This document shows, piece after piece, positions 26,631 through 37,057 of a stretch of 64,000 nucleotides of DNA. Both the position numbers and the translations under genes were made by a program. The first letter of the stretch is position 1, and each line of letters starts with the position of its first letter. Below the pieces are notes generated by a model that was given only the letters and a program-made list of their open reading frames with translations, did not search any database and was not told where the DNA came from. This DNA comes from Dyella sp. AtDHG13 (GTDB taxonomy: Bacteria > Pseudomonadota > Gammaproteobacteria > Xanthomonadales > Rhodanobacteraceae). The stretch is taken from positions 62,001 to 126,000 of the forward strand of contig NZ_QICJ01000007.1 of assembly GCF_003201105.1 (NCBI RefSeq), read 5' to 3'.

Positions 26631-28028
26631 TCAACGGATGGCCGGAAACGCCGGCTCCACATCCAGCGTGGCCGCGCATACCGAAGCGAGTTCGAGCAGG
26701 CGCAGGTCCGACCCGCGCGCGCCCACCAGTTGCAAGCCGATCGGCATGCCGTCCGGCAGATAGCCCATGGGGATGTTCACTGCAGGACAACCCGCCAGGC
26801 TGGCGAAGCTGGTGAGGTCGGCCTGCGAATCGGGCACCGGGCCATCCAGCGGAAAGGCACCCTGCGGCGTGGTGGGCAGCACCAGCACGTCGATCTGCGC
26901 GAACAGGCGACGCATCTTGAGCGTGGCGGCATCCAGCACGCGATCGGCCGTCGCGTAATCGGCGGCGCTCTTGCCGGCGGCGTAGCTGAGCAGACGGCGG
27001 AAGTCTTCGGAGGCCCGCTGACCGGTGTCGGCCAGATCGGCGGCGAACGTGCCGAGCATCTCCGCTTCCATCAGCAGCAGACCGGCACGCCGCGTGCGGG
27101 CGAAATCCCAGTCGCTGAAGTCCACGGTGCGACGCTCGCCCAGTTCGCGCGGCCATTTCGACAGCGCTTCCTCGAACACGTTCACCACGTCCGGATGCAC
27201 GCCGAGCGCCGCGAGGTTGGGCAGAAAACCCGCGCGCAGACGGCCCGGCTCCCAGTCGGGCGGCGACAGCGCGACGCGTCGGCGACGCGAGCGCGGGTCG
27301 TCGGCGTCATAGCCGGCCAGCACCTGCAGCAACACAGTGAGATCGTCCGCGCTGCGCGCGAGCAGGCCCACGGTGTCCAGCCGCCTCGCCGCCGGCACCA
27401 TGCCGCGCGCGGAAATTTCTCCGTGCGTCGGCTTGAGCGCGTAGATGCCGCAATAGCTCGCGGGAATGCGCACGGAGCCGAGACTGTCTGACCCGACTGC
27501 CGCCACCGCCAGCCCCGCCGCGACCGCGGCCGCCGCGCCGCCGGACGAACCACCCGCCGTGTAGCCATGCCGATGCGGATTGTGCGTTGCGCCAAAGTGC
27601 GGGTTGTCCGTGACCGCGCCCAGCGCGCCCTCGTCCATGTTGGTCTTGCCGACCAGCACCGCGCCGGAGGCACGCAGGCGCGATACGACGTGGGCATCGT
27701 CCGCCACCGGCCGGCGGCGCCCCGCCAGGCCCGCGCTGGTCGGCCAGCCCGCCACGTCGAAGTTGTCCTTGAGGGCGATGGGGATGCCATCGAGCCGGCC
27801 GATCACGCCGTCGCGGCGGCGGTGCTGCGCGGCCAGCGCTTGCTCCTGCAGCATGGTCGAGCTCAGGCTGACGTAGGCGTTGAGTTCCGGATTGAGTCGC
27901 TCGATGGCTTCCAGATAGGTCTCGGCCAGGGCCTGCGGCTGCACGCGCTCCACCGCCAGCCAATGCAGCAGCTGACACATGGTGGCGCGACGCAGATCAC
28001 GTTCGCTGATGGCTGGCTGCACATTCAT
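26631..28028 (-). CDS. Amidase-signature family hydrolase
   Basis: 465 aa. Seen: the Ser-cisSer-Lys triad Lys87 (ALKDN), Ser161 in GGSSGG and Ser185 in GSDSLGSVRIPA. Spacing 161 to 185 agrees with known family members. The typical final G of DTGGS is changed to DSLGS. GatA itself can be ruled out because no gatB or gatC is adjacent and the C-terminus differs. Substrate unknown. Divergent from the ETF-QO gene with about 170 bp between. Confidence 0.9.
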   Translation of the reverse strand: MNVQPAISERDLRRATMCQLLHWLAVERVQPQALAETYLEAIERLNPELNAYVSLSSTMLQEQALAAQHRRRDGVIGRLDGIPIALKDNFDVAGWPTSAGLAGRRRPVADDAHVVSRLRASGAVLVGKTNMDEGALGAVTDNPHFGATHNPHRHGYTAGGSSGGAAAAVAAGLAVAAVGSDSLGSVRIPASYCGIYALKPTHGEISARGMVPAARRLDTVGLLARSADDLTVLLQVLAGYDADDPRSRRRRVALSPPDWEPGRLRAGFLPNLAALGVHPDVVNVFEEALSKWPRELGERRTVDFSDWDFARTRRAGLLLMEAEMLGTFAADLADTGQRASEDFRRLLSYAAGKSAADYATADRVLDAATLKMRRLFAQIDVLVLPTTPQGAFPLDGPVPDSQADLTSFASLAGCPAVNIPMGYLPDGMPIGLQLVGARGSDLRLLELASVCAATLDVEPAFPAIR

Positions 28029-28195
28029 GCTCTCTTCCCTGGCTTGCCCTGTGTGGATTATGGCGATGTCGGATGAAGGCTTTGCAAGGACCTGGCCACC
28101 GTTGCCCCCGGTGGCCCGAACCCGGACAATGCTCGCTTGCCCGTTCCATACGTCCGTGAACGGTATCGTGCCGCCCTAGCCCGTTGGAGTCCGCC

Positions 28196-29800
28196 GTGAG
28201 CGACCGCGAAATCATGGAATACGACGTCGTCGTCGTTGGCGCAGGCCCCTCCGGGCTCGCGTTCGCCATCCGCCTCAAGCAGCTGAAGCCGGACACCACG
28301 GTCTGCGTGATCGAAAAGGCCTCCACCATCGGCGCCCAGATCCTCTCCGGCGCGGTGATCGAACCGCAACCGCTGGATGCGCTGCTGCCGGGCTGGCGCG
28401 ACAATCCGCCGCCGATCTGCGTGCCCGCCACCGAAGACGAGTTCTGGCTGCTCGACAAGACCGGCGGCCGCAAGCTGCCGGTGCCACCGGGCATGAACAA
28501 CCACGGCAACTTCATCGTGTCGCTGGGCGCCATGTGCGCATGGCTGGCCCTGCAGGCCGAGGCGCTGGGCGTGGACGTGTTCCCCGGCTTCGCCGCGGCG
28601 GACAACATCTACAACGAAGACGGCTCCGTCGCCGGCGTGCGCATCGGCGACATGGGCGTGGCGAAGGACGGTTCGCACAAGGCCGGCTATACGCAAGGCA
28701 TCGACATCAAGGCCAAGGTCACGGTGCTCGCCGAAGGCGCGCGCGGCAGCCTCACCAAGCAGCTGATCAAGCGCTTCGAGCTGGACAAGGACAGCGACCC
28801 GCAGGGCTATTCCATCGGCATCAAGGAGCTCTGGCAGGTGCCCGCCGGCCGCGTGCAGCCGGGCAAGATCGTGCACAGCTTCGGCTGGCCCGCCGACAGC
28901 CACACCTACGGCGGCAGCTTCCTGTATCACCTGGACAAGGATCGCATCGCGCTGGGCTACGTCAGCGGCCTGGACTACAGCGACCCGAACTACCAGCCGT
29001 GGGAAGCCTTCCAGCAGTGGAAAAACCACCCGTCGGTGAAGTCGCTGCTCGAAGGCGGCACCATTCTTTCGGCCGGTGCGCGTGCCATCGTCACCGGTGG
29101 CTACCAGTCGCTGCCGAAGGTGGAGATGCCCGGCGCGCTGCTGATCGGCGACACCGCCGGCCTGCTCAACGTGCCCAAGATCAAGGGCACGCACCAGGCC
29201 ATCAAGAGCGGCATGCTCGCCGCCGAACACCTGGTCGCGAACGACCTGAACCCCGCCGGCTTCGACGCCAAGCTGCGCGCTTCGGACGTGATGGCCGAGC
29301 TGAAGAAGGTCCGCAACATCAAGCCCGGCTTCAAGAAGGGCCTGTGGTTCGGCATGTTGAACGCGGCGTGGGAAACCGCCGTCGGCGGCGCCTCGCCGTG
29401 GACGCTGAAGAACAAGGCGGACTGGTCGTCGCTGCACAAGCTGGGCGAATGCGAGGAGCCCAAGCGCGACTACGTGCAGCCGCGCGAACTGCCTCCGCGC
29501 GACCGCCTGGCGGGCGTCTATTTCGCCGCCACCGAGCACGACGAAGATCAGCCCGTCCACCTCCACGTGTCCGACACCAACGTGTGCGTGACCAAGTGCA
29601 GCGTGGAATACGGCAACCCGTGCACGCGCTTCTGCCCCGCGGGCGTCTACGAGATCGTCGACGACGAAGCAGGCAAACGCCTGCAGATCAACGCCGCCAA
29701 CTGCGTGCACTGCAAGACCTGCGACATCAAGGACCCCTACCAGATCATCAACTGGGTAACGCCGGAAGGCGGCTCGGGTCCGAATTACCAGAACCTCTGA
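28196..29800 (+). CDS. Electron-transfer flavoprotein-ubiquinone oxidoreductase
   Basis: 534 aa from a GTG at 28196 preceded by GGAG; a TTG at 28184 and ATG at 28214 are alternatives. Passes electrons from reduced ETF (fed by acyl-CoA and other dehydrogenases) to ubiquinone at the inner membrane. Seen: FAD motif VVGAGPSGLAFAIRL, the IKGTHQAIKSGMLAAEHL quinone-side region, and iron-sulfur ligands Cys480, Cys503, Cys506 and Cys509 near the C-terminus. Its partners etfB and etfA are about 5 kb away, separated by sugar-polymer genes. The next glycosyltransferase starts 9 bp downstream and is probably cotranscribed. Confidence 0.96.
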   Translation: MSDREIMEYDVVVVGAGPSGLAFAIRLKQLKPDTTVCVIEKASTIGAQILSGAVIEPQPLDALLPGWRDNPPPICVPATEDEFWLLDKTGGRKLPVPPGMNNHGNFIVSLGAMCAWLALQAEALGVDVFPGFAAADNIYNEDGSVAGVRIGDMGVAKDGSHKAGYTQGIDIKAKVTVLAEGARGSLTKQLIKRFELDKDSDPQGYSIGIKELWQVPAGRVQPGKIVHSFGWPADSHTYGGSFLYHLDKDRIALGYVSGLDYSDPNYQPWEAFQQWKNHPSVKSLLEGGTILSAGARAIVTGGYQSLPKVEMPGALLIGDTAGLLNVPKIKGTHQAIKSGMLAAEHLVANDLNPAGFDAKLRASDVMAELKKVRNIKPGFKKGLWFGMLNAAWETAVGGASPWTLKNKADWSSLHKLGECEEPKRDYVQPRELPPRDRLAGVYFAATEHDEDQPVHLHVSDTNVCVTKCSVEYGNPCTRFCPAGVYEIVDDEAGKRLQINAANCVHCKTCDIKDPYQIINWVTPEGGSGPNYQNL

Positions 29801-29809
29801 CGAGAGGGC

Positions 29810-31897
29810 ATGGCGCTGTACGCACGACTCACCTGGCGCCTCAAACGCCTGAACTACGCACTGCAGCGCCTGCGCGGCAGCGTGGCCCTGCGCGGCTGGC
29901 GCGGGACGTTCGCCCGCATCCGGCAGGAGTTCGAACACCGCCCGACGTTCGACGATACGCTGCACGTCGAGCCGCTCGACGTGCCGTTCGCGCCCTTTGT
30001 GCTGCCCACGTCGGAACAGCCGCAGGTATCGGTGATCATCCCGATCCACGGCAAGGTGGCCTATACGCTGGCCTGCCTGCGTTCGATCGCGCGGCACGCA
30101 CCGAACGCCCCGTTCGAGGTCATCGTGGTTGACGACGCCTCACCCGACGACTCCACCGAACGGCTGGCGCACATCGCCGGACTGCGCTTGCTGCGCAACG
30201 AGCGCAACCTGGGTTTCGTCGGCAGCTGCAATGCGGGTGCCGCCGCGGCGCACGGGAATTTCCTGTTGTTCCTCAACAACGACACGCAGGTCACGCCGAA
30301 CTGGCTGGACGGCCTGCTGCGTTGCTTCGCCGAGCGCGCCGACTGCGGCATCGCGGGAAGCCGGCTGGTCTATCCCGATGGCCGGCTGCAGGAAGCCGGC
30401 GGTCTCGTCTTCGCCGATGGCAGCTGCTGGAATACCGGGCGCTTTGAAGAACGCGATGCGCCCGCCTGGCGCTACCGGCGCGAGACCGACTACGTCAGCG
30501 GCGCGTCGCTGCTGATCCGTCGCGAGGTGTTCGAGCGCATCGGCGGCTTCGACCAACGCTATGCGCCCGCCTACTACGAAGACACCGACCTGGCCTTCGC
30601 CGTGCGCGCGCTGGGCCTGAAGGTCTATTACGAGCCCTCCAGCACCATCATCCATTGCGAAGGCATCAGTGCGGGCAACGACCTGCACGCCGGCATGAAG
30701 CGCCACCAGGTGACGAATCAGGCGACCTTCGTGGCGAAGTGGGAACAGGCGTTGCGAGCGCAGCCTCCGGTGGACACCTCGCTGATCCGTGCGATGCGCT
30801 GGCGCCGCCGCGGGCGCGTGCTTGTCGTCGACAGCATGACGCCCGAACCCGCCCGCGACTCGGGCTCGCTGCGGCTCAGCGCCATCCTGCGACTGCTCGA
30901 CGAGCAGGGCTGGTCCATCTCGTTCCTGCCGGACGACGGCCGTGCTTCCGAAGATGAGATCCGCGCGCTTGGCGCGTTGGGCACCGAAGTATTGAGCAAG
31001 CCCTGGGTGCCCGACCTTCCGCACTGGTTACGCGCACATGGCCACGAACTGCATGCAGTCATGCTCTGCCGCCACACCGTCGCGGACCAATACGCCTCGC
31101 AGGTACGCAAGCTCGCTCCCAAGGCGCGCCTGCTGTTCGACACTGTTGACCTGCATTTCCTGCGGGAACAGCGCGCCGCCGAACTGAGCGGCAACGCCTC
31201 TATGGCGCGGCAAGCGCAGGCATCGCGCAAGAGCGAACTGGCGCTGATCGAGCAGTGCGACGTGACCTTCGTGGTGAGCCCGCATGAGCAGGCGCTGCTT
31301 GCGGCGGAACTGCCGCATTCGCGCATCGAGCTGCTGTCGAACATCCATGACGTCCATGGTTGCACCACGGGGTTCTCGCAACGGACCGATCTGGTCTTCA
31401 TTGGCGGACAGGGCCACCCGCCCAACGTGGATGCGGTGAAATGGATGTCCCAGGAAATCCTGCCGCGTCTTCGCGAACAGCATCCGAACATGCGCATCCA
31501 TGTGCTTGGCGATGTCACAGACGCTATGCGCGAAGCATTGGCCACGCCCGGGCTCGAACTGCATGGCCGCGTCGCCGACCTCGCGCCCTGGCTGGAAACC
31601 TCGCTGGCCTCGCTGGCTCCGTTGCGTTTCGGCGCGGGCGTCAAAGGCAAGATCAATATGGCGATGAGCTATGGCGTGCCCGTCATCGCCACGTCCGTCG
31701 CTGCGGAGGGCATGCACCTGACGGATGGCAAAGACGTGCTGATCGCCAACGATGCCGCTGCCTTCGCCGATGCCGTGAACCGCTTGCTGCACGACGAAGT
31801 GCTGTGGAACACCCTATCCAGCCAGGGGTTGGACAACGTGCGTCGACATTTCTCTCCGGAAGCTGCCGCCCGCGCGCTGCGCCAGGCGCTGGATTGA
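29810..31897 (+). CDS. Two-domain glycosyltransferase (GT2 + GT4)
   Basis: 695 aa. Seen: an N-terminal GT-A (GT2) domain (about 70-300) with VSVIIPIHGKVAYTLACL, VVDDASPDDS and the DXD-like LFLNNDTQ, followed by YEDTDLAFA; then a GT-B (GT4-like) half (about 345-695) with DTVDLHFLREQR and the donor-binding region LRFGAGVKGKINMAMSYGVPV. Fused GT2-GT4 proteins occur in O-antigen clusters, where one chain adds two linkages. No membrane helices. Sugar specificity cannot be read. Confidence 0.9.
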   Translation: MALYARLTWRLKRLNYALQRLRGSVALRGWRGTFARIRQEFEHRPTFDDTLHVEPLDVPFAPFVLPTSEQPQVSVIIPIHGKVAYTLACLRSIARHAPNAPFEVIVVDDASPDDSTERLAHIAGLRLLRNERNLGFVGSCNAGAAAAHGNFLLFLNNDTQVTPNWLDGLLRCFAERADCGIAGSRLVYPDGRLQEAGGLVFADGSCWNTGRFEERDAPAWRYRRETDYVSGASLLIRREVFERIGGFDQRYAPAYYEDTDLAFAVRALGLKVYYEPSSTIIHCEGISAGNDLHAGMKRHQVTNQATFVAKWEQALRAQPPVDTSLIRAMRWRRRGRVLVVDSMTPEPARDSGSLRLSAILRLLDEQGWSISFLPDDGRASEDEIRALGALGTEVLSKPWVPDLPHWLRAHGHELHAVMLCRHTVADQYASQVRKLAPKARLLFDTVDLHFLREQRAAELSGNASMARQAQASRKSELALIEQCDVTFVVSPHEQALLAAELPHSRIELLSNIHDVHGCTTGFSQRTDLVFIGGQGHPPNVDAVKWMSQEILPRLREQHPNMRIHVLGDVTDAMREALATPGLELHGRVADLAPWLETSLASLAPLRFGAGVKGKINMAMSYGVPVIATSVAAEGMHLTDGKDVLIANDAAAFADAVNRLLHDEVLWNTLSSQGLDNVRRHFSPEAAARALRQALD

Positions 31898-31945
31898 CGG
31901 GGCATCCCCTGTCGTCCGACCATCCAACGCCAACGCGAAGACCCC

Positions 31946-34024
31946 ATGAACGCCACCGATCTCGCCCGCCACTGCCTGTTCCACCTGTTGCGCGCCGGCT
32001 TTCGGCTCACGCCGATGCCTATGGCGACGCGCGATCGGCTGCGCCAGCGCTTCCTGGATCGGCATGCCACCCTGGTTCCCCAGGGTCCCCAGGGGCTCCC
32101 TCCTTCACGGGCCGGGGTCCCGCATCGCCCGCTGAGGCAAGCAGGCGGCACGGCCATCGGCTTTACGCCATATCGCCCAGGTACGCTGCCTGAGCCCCTG
32201 CCCGCCACGCTCGTTGCGTTCTATCTGCCCCAGTTCCACCCCATTCCGGAAAACGATGCGTGGTGGGGAAAGGGCTTCACGGAGTGGAGCAACGTCACGC
32301 GCGCACTGCCACAGTTCGATGGTCACGCGCAGCCGCGTTTGCCAGGCGAACTGGGTTTTTACGACCTGCGGCACCCCGACGTCATGCGCCGGCAGATGGA
32401 GCTGGCGCGTGAATACGGGATCGGTGCCTTCTGCACCTATTTCTACTGGTTCGCCGGCAAGACGCTGCTGGAAACGCCGCTGCAGGCGTGGCTGGACGAC
32501 CCCTCGCTCGACTTGCCCATCTGCCTGTGCTGGGCCAATGAAAACTGGTCGCGCCGCTGGGATGGGCGTGCCGACGACATCCTGATCGGCCAGAAACATA
32601 GCGCCGAGGATGATCTGGCCTTCATTAGCTACGTGTCGCGCTATCTCGCTAATCCACGCTATCTGCGCGTCGACGGCAAGCCGATGCTGCTGGTTTATCG
32701 TCCTGGCCTGCTGCCCGATGCCAAGGCGACCGCGCAGCGCTGGCGCGAGTGGTGCCGCAGCCATGGATTGGGCGAGATCCATCTGGCCTACGTGCAGAGC
32801 TTTGACCGGGTGGATCCGCGCGACATCGGCTTCGATGCGGCCGTGGAATTCCCGCCCAACAACACGTCGCTGCCTCCGGTGACGGCTCACCAGCAACTCA
32901 TCAACCCGAACTATCGCGGAGACGTGTTCGACTGGCGCACGCTGGCCGACCAAGCGATGAAGCAGGACGACCCTGCTTATCCGCTCTATCCCGGCGTCAA
33001 CCCCGGTTGGGACAACGAACCTCGCCGGAGCGGCCGGGGGCGCGTTTACCTGCACGCATCACCTCGCGGCTATCGCGACTGGTTGAAGCAGGCCATCGTC
33101 ACGGCACGCAGGCGCACACCGAACGCGCCGATGGTGTTCATCAATGCGTGGAACGAGTGGGCGGAAGGTGCGGTGCTGGAGCCCGATACGCGTCTCGGCC
33201 ATGCGTGGTTGGAAGCAACCCGGCAAGCGCTGCAGCCCGCGCCGGCCATGGACGCCCGCCCCTGCGCCGTGGTCCATGCGTGGTATGTCGACGTGCTCGA
33301 AGAAATGCTGCTGGCGCTGCGTGACAGCGGCATCACATGGCGCACCATCGTCACCACCGCCCCAGAACGTGAGCAGCAGGTTCGCGCGTGCCTGGAAAAA
33401 GCCGGGTTCGTAGCCGAGGTCGAGGTATTGGAGAATCGCGGCCGCGATGTGCTGCCGTTCCTCCAGGTCGCCCAGCGGCTGCTGCACGAGGGTGTCCAGG
33501 TGGTGCTCAAGTTACACACCAAGCGATCGGAACATCGGGACAACGGCGACACATGGAGGCGGGAGCTGGTTCGCAAGCTCCTGTCACCGGAACGCGCAAC
33601 GCAAATACTCCATGCGTTCCCGCAGCAACCCCGACTGGGTCTGGTGGCGGCCGAGGGACACATACAGCCGCTTGGCCATTTCTGGGGCGCCAATGAGGTC
33701 AACGTACGCTACCTGATCAACCGTCTCGGCATCGATGCCTCATCCTCCGTCGACCACGAACCGTTCATCGCAGGAACCATGTTCTGGGCCCGCCTGGACG
33801 CCATCCGCCCCGTTCTGGACGCCCACCTGGACCTGTGGGAATTCGAAGACGAATCCGGACAGGTCGATGGCACGATGGCGCACGCGGTGGAACGTGTTTT
33901 TACGCTGGCCGCGTCAAGCGTGGGCCTGGCCACGCGCAGCGCGGCCGACGTGTGTGGCCTGCCTGAGGCAGGAGCGGAAACCGCTCCTTATCCCTACGCA
34001 CGACGCAGCCACCGAGATCAATAA
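31946..34024 (+). CDS. WbsX-like GH99 domain fused to an RgpF-like rhamnan synthesis domain
   Basis: 692 aa. Seen: residues about 88-400 match the WbsX / GH99-like family of polysaccharide clusters (YLPQFHPIPENDAWWGKGF, WANENWSRRWDG, INAWNEWAEGAVLEPD); residues about 430-670 match the RgpF rhamnan synthesis family (ENRGRDVLPFLQVAQRL, VLKLHTKRSEHRD). The two often occur together in O-antigen loci. The WbsX activity is not established. The stop overlaps the convergent galE by 7 bp. Together with rfbBACD this supports a rhamnose-containing polymer. Confidence 0.9.
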   Translation: MNATDLARHCLFHLLRAGFRLTPMPMATRDRLRQRFLDRHATLVPQGPQGLPPSRAGVPHRPLRQAGGTAIGFTPYRPGTLPEPLPATLVAFYLPQFHPIPENDAWWGKGFTEWSNVTRALPQFDGHAQPRLPGELGFYDLRHPDVMRRQMELAREYGIGAFCTYFYWFAGKTLLETPLQAWLDDPSLDLPICLCWANENWSRRWDGRADDILIGQKHSAEDDLAFISYVSRYLANPRYLRVDGKPMLLVYRPGLLPDAKATAQRWREWCRSHGLGEIHLAYVQSFDRVDPRDIGFDAAVEFPPNNTSLPPVTAHQQLINPNYRGDVFDWRTLADQAMKQDDPAYPLYPGVNPGWDNEPRRSGRGRVYLHASPRGYRDWLKQAIVTARRRTPNAPMVFINAWNEWAEGAVLEPDTRLGHAWLEATRQALQPAPAMDARPCAVVHAWYVDVLEEMLLALRDSGITWRTIVTTAPEREQQVRACLEKAGFVAEVEVLENRGRDVLPFLQVAQRLLHEGVQVVLKLHTKRSEHRDNGDTWRRELVRKLLSPERATQILHAFPQQPRLGLVAAEGHIQPLGHFWGANEVNVRYLINRLGIDASSSVDHEPFIAGTMFWARLDAIRPVLDAHLDLWEFEDESGQVDGTMAHAVERVFTLAASSVGLATRSAADVCGLPEAGAETAPYPYARRSHRDQ

Positions 34025-34992
34025 GCCGGCGACTGGTGCCAGCGCCAGGCTGTCTCGATGATCTCGCCGATGTCCGTGAATTGTGGCTGCCAGCCAAGCA
34101 GGCGACGCGCCTTCTCGCTGGATGCCACCAGCACCGCTGGATCGCCTGGACGCCGCGCGTCCTGCACGTAGTTGATCGGCTGACCAGTGACGCGCCGCGC
34201 GGCCTCAATCACCTCGAGCACGGTAAAGCCCTGGCCATTGCCCAGGTTGAACAGATGCGCGCCGTCGTTCTCCTGCATGTAGTGCAACGACAGAAGATGC
34301 GCGGACGCAAGGTCGTTCACGTGCACATAATCGCGCACGCACGTACCGTCCCTGGTGGAATAGTCGTTGCCGAACACCTTGAGGCCGCCTCCCTGCCCCA
34401 GCGCCGCACGCAACACATTGGGAATGAGGTGCGTCTCGGGTTGATGGGACTCGCCAATGCCACCAGCCGGATCGGCGCCCGCCGCGTTGAAATACCGCAG
34501 GGACACCGAACGCAGTCCGTACGCTGCGGCGGCGTCCGCGAGGATGCGTTCCACCATCAGCTTGCTTGCGCCGTAGGGATTGATGGGCCGCGTCGCGTGG
34601 TCTTCGACGACCGGTACCGTGTCCGGGTTGCCAAACACCGAGGCCGTCGAGGAAAACACCAGCCTGGATACGCCCGCCCTCCGCATGGCCTCCAGAAGGT
34701 TGAGAGAACCCGTTACGTTGCTCTCGTAGTAGGCATAGGGTTCTGCTATCGACTCGCCAATCAGCGAGCGCGCGCAGAGGTGGATGACGCCGTCGAAGCG
34801 ATGCCGCGCGAAGACCGCTTCCAGTGAGGCCGGGGCAAGCAGGTCCGCCACTTCGAGCATACCTGGAGGCACCGCCGCCGTATGTCCGGTCGACAGGTCG
34901 TCGAGCACCACGGCCTCATGGCCCTGCCCCAGGAGGTGCCGGACCATATGCGCGCCGATGTAACCCGCTCCGCCGCAAACCAAGATCTTCAC
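34018..34992 (-). CDS. galE: UDP-glucose 4-epimerase
   Basis: 324 aa from a GTG at 34992 preceded by GGAAGGTGG; the frame extends upstream but the NAD-binding motif VCGGAGYIGAH begins right here. Interconverts UDP-glucose and UDP-galactose. Seen: FSSTASVFG, the catalytic Y-x-x-x-K in NPYGASKLMVE, and the C-terminal GNGQGFTVLEVIEA. Length is slightly below E. coli GalE (338), as in many bacteria. It is encoded against its neighbours and converges with the WbsX-RgpF gene. Confidence 0.95.
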   Translation of the reverse strand: MKILVCGGAGYIGAHMVRHLLGQGHEAVVLDDLSTGHTAAVPPGMLEVADLLAPASLEAVFARHRFDGVIHLCARSLIGESIAEPYAYYESNVTGSLNLLEAMRRAGVSRLVFSSTASVFGNPDTVPVVEDHATRPINPYGASKLMVERILADAAAAYGLRSVSLRYFNAAGADPAGGIGESHQPETHLIPNVLRAALGQGGGLKVFGNDYSTRDGTCVRDYVHVNDLASAHLLSLHYMQENDGAHLFNLGNGQGFTVLEVIEAARRVTGQPINYVQDARRPGDPAVLVASSEKARRLLGWQPQFTDIGEIIETAWRWHQSPAY

Positions 34993-35130
34993 GCCACCTT
35001 CCCCATGTCCGGGCCGATGCGGCGCACAACCATGCGCACCCGCATGGTGCTCCAAATCCGGTTAGAATAATCGATCAAACCATCGTCCAGGCTGCCTCCG
35101 GACCGCCTGCCACTCGAGGAAATACCACTG

Positions 35131-35877
35131 ATGAAAATCTTGGTCGGCTACAAGCGCGTCGTGGACTACAACGTCCGCATTCAGGTGAAGCCCGATGGCA
35201 CGGGCGTGGTGACGGATGGCGTGAAGCTCTCCGCCAACCCCTTTGACGACATCGCCCTCGAAGAAGCCCTGCGCCTGCGCGAAAAGGGCGTGGCCGAGGA
35301 AGTAATCGTTGTCGGCATCGGCCCGGCCGACCTCACCGCCCACCTGCGCAACGGCCTGGCCATGGGCGCCAATCGCGCCATCCACGTGGTGATGACCGAC
35401 GCCGTGCAGCCGCTCACTGCCGCCCGCGTGTTCCAGAAGCTGATCGAGAAGGAGCAGCCGGGCCTGGTCATCCTGGGCAAGCAGGCCATCGACGACGACG
35501 CCAACCAGACTGGTCAGATGCTCGCCGCCCTGTGGGACCGCCCGCAGGCCACCTTCGCCAGCAAGGTCGAGATCACCAACGGCAAGGCCACGGTAACGCG
35601 TGAAGTCGACGCCGGCCTGGAAGTGATCGAGGCGGAACTGCCCGCCGTCATCACCACCGACCTGCGCCTCAACGAGCCGCGCTTCATCAAGCTGCCGGAC
35701 ATCATGAAGGCCAAGTCCAAGCCGATCGACACCGTCGAATTCGCTTCGTTGGGCGTGGAGGCCAACGACCATCTCAAGACCACGCACTACGCCGCGCCGG
35801 CCAAGCGCAGCAAGGGCGTGATGGTCAAGGATGCGGCCGAACTGGTCGCGGCGCTGAAGCAAAAGGGCCTGCTCTAA
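35131..35877 (+). CDS. etfB: Electron transfer flavoprotein beta subunit
   Basis: 248 aa. With EtfA forms the FAD/AMP heterodimer that collects electrons from acyl-CoA dehydrogenases and delivers them to ETF-QO. Seen: the signature near LRLNEPRFIKLPDIMKAKSKP (in parts), AMP-binding GKQAIDDDANQTGQMLA, and KILVGYKRVVDYNVRI at the start. A GAGG Shine-Dalgarno precedes the ATG. etfA starts 21 bp downstream. Confidence 0.97.
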   Translation: MKILVGYKRVVDYNVRIQVKPDGTGVVTDGVKLSANPFDDIALEEALRLREKGVAEEVIVVGIGPADLTAHLRNGLAMGANRAIHVVMTDAVQPLTAARVFQKLIEKEQPGLVILGKQAIDDDANQTGQMLAALWDRPQATFASKVEITNGKATVTREVDAGLEVIEAELPAVITTDLRLNEPRFIKLPDIMKAKSKPIDTVEFASLGVEANDHLKTTHYAAPAKRSKGVMVKDAAELVAALKQKGLL

Positions 35878-35898
35878 GCAGCCTCACGGAGACATGAC

Positions 35899-36843
35899 AT
35901 GAGCAAGATCCTCGTCATCGCCGAACATCTGGGCGGCAAACTGAACTCCTCCACCGCGCGCGCCGTGAGCGCCGCCGCGGCCATCAAGCCTGACGCCATC
36001 GACGTGCTGGTGCTGGCCGACAACGTCGATGCCATCGCCGCCGAGGCCGCCAAGATCGACGGCGTAAGCCGCGTGCTGACCGTCGCCCGCGCCGAGAACG
36101 CCCATCCGCTCGCCGCCGTGCTGGCTCCGCAGATCGCCAAGGCCGCCGCGGGCTACGGCCACGTGTTCGCCCCCTCCACCACCTTCGGCAAGGACGTGCT
36201 GCCGCGCGTTGCAGCCCTGCTCGGCGTCGCCCAGGTCAGCGACGTGATGAGCGTGGAAGGCAGCCACACCTTCAAGCGCCCGATCTATGCCGGCAACGCC
36301 ATCATCACCGTGGAAGCCGATGCAGGCAGCACCGTGGTTGCCACCATCCGCACCGCCTCCTGGGCTGCCGCCGCCAGCGGCGCGAACAACGCCCCGGTCG
36401 AGGCGCTGAACTTCGACGTCACCCTGCCCTCGTACACCCGCTTCGTCGAGCTGCAGTCGGGCAAGAGCGACCGCCCTGACCTGCAAAGCGCCAGCAAGGT
36501 GGTCTCCGGTGGCCGTGGCGTGGGCTCGAAGGAAAACTTCGACATCATCTACAAGTTCGCCGACAAGATCGGCGCCGCCGTGGGCGCCTCCCGCGCCGCC
36601 GTCGACGCCGGCTACGTGCCCAGCGACCTGCAGGTGGGCCAGACCGGCAAGATCATCGCCCCCGAGCTGTACATGGCCATCGGCATCTCCGGCGCCATCC
36701 AGCACCTCACCGGCATCAAGGATGCCGGCACCATCGTGGCGATCAACAAGGACGGCGAGGCGCCGATCTTCGAGATCGCGGATATTGGCCTGGTGGGGGA
36801 CCTGTTCAAGATCATTCCGGAGCTGGAGCAGGCTCTGGGGTAA
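35899..36843 (+). CDS. etfA: Electron transfer flavoprotein alpha subunit
   Basis: 314 aa. Seen: the C-terminal FAD-binding domain with [42 protein letters not shown] and the [17 protein letters not shown] block (in parts), typical of EtfA. N-terminal domain I is complete. It is the conserved gene at the left border of the variable O-antigen block that follows; the base composition turns more A/T-rich just after its stop. Confidence 0.97.
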   Translation: MSKILVIAEHLGGKLNSSTARAVSAAAAIKPDAIDVLVLADNVDAIAAEAAKIDGVSRVLTVARAENAHPLAAVLAPQIAKAAAGYGHVFAPSTTFGKDVLPRVAALLGVAQVSDVMSVEGSHTFKRPIYAGNAIITVEADAGSTVVATIRTASWAAAASGANNAPVEALNFDVTLPSYTRFVELQSGKSDRPDLQSASKVVSGGRGVGSKENFDIIYKFADKIGAAVGASRAAVDAGYVPSDLQVGQTGKIIAPELYMAIGISGAIQHLTGIKDAGTIVAINKDGEAPIFEIADIGLVGDLFKIIPELEQALG

Positions 36844-37057
36844 GTTGAGGCAAGCGGTGACGGCGGTCGGATGCGGCCCCGGCCTGAAGATCATGCAATC
36901 GGAACGGTCTGGTGGTCGCCAGGGAGGGCGCCCCAGGCACGGGGGCCATGCCGTAACGCCTATCGTAGTAACATGCCATAGCGCATTTTCTTAAATGCGC
37001 TAGTGCTGACGCGACCAATATCGCGGTTCCTGGCATGGATACGATCTAGGGGCGTTC

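Noticed and set aside
28058-30097. 679-codon minus-strand frame opposite ETF-QO
   Set aside because: Shadow. ETF-QO has clear FAD and iron-sulfur motifs on the plus strand.
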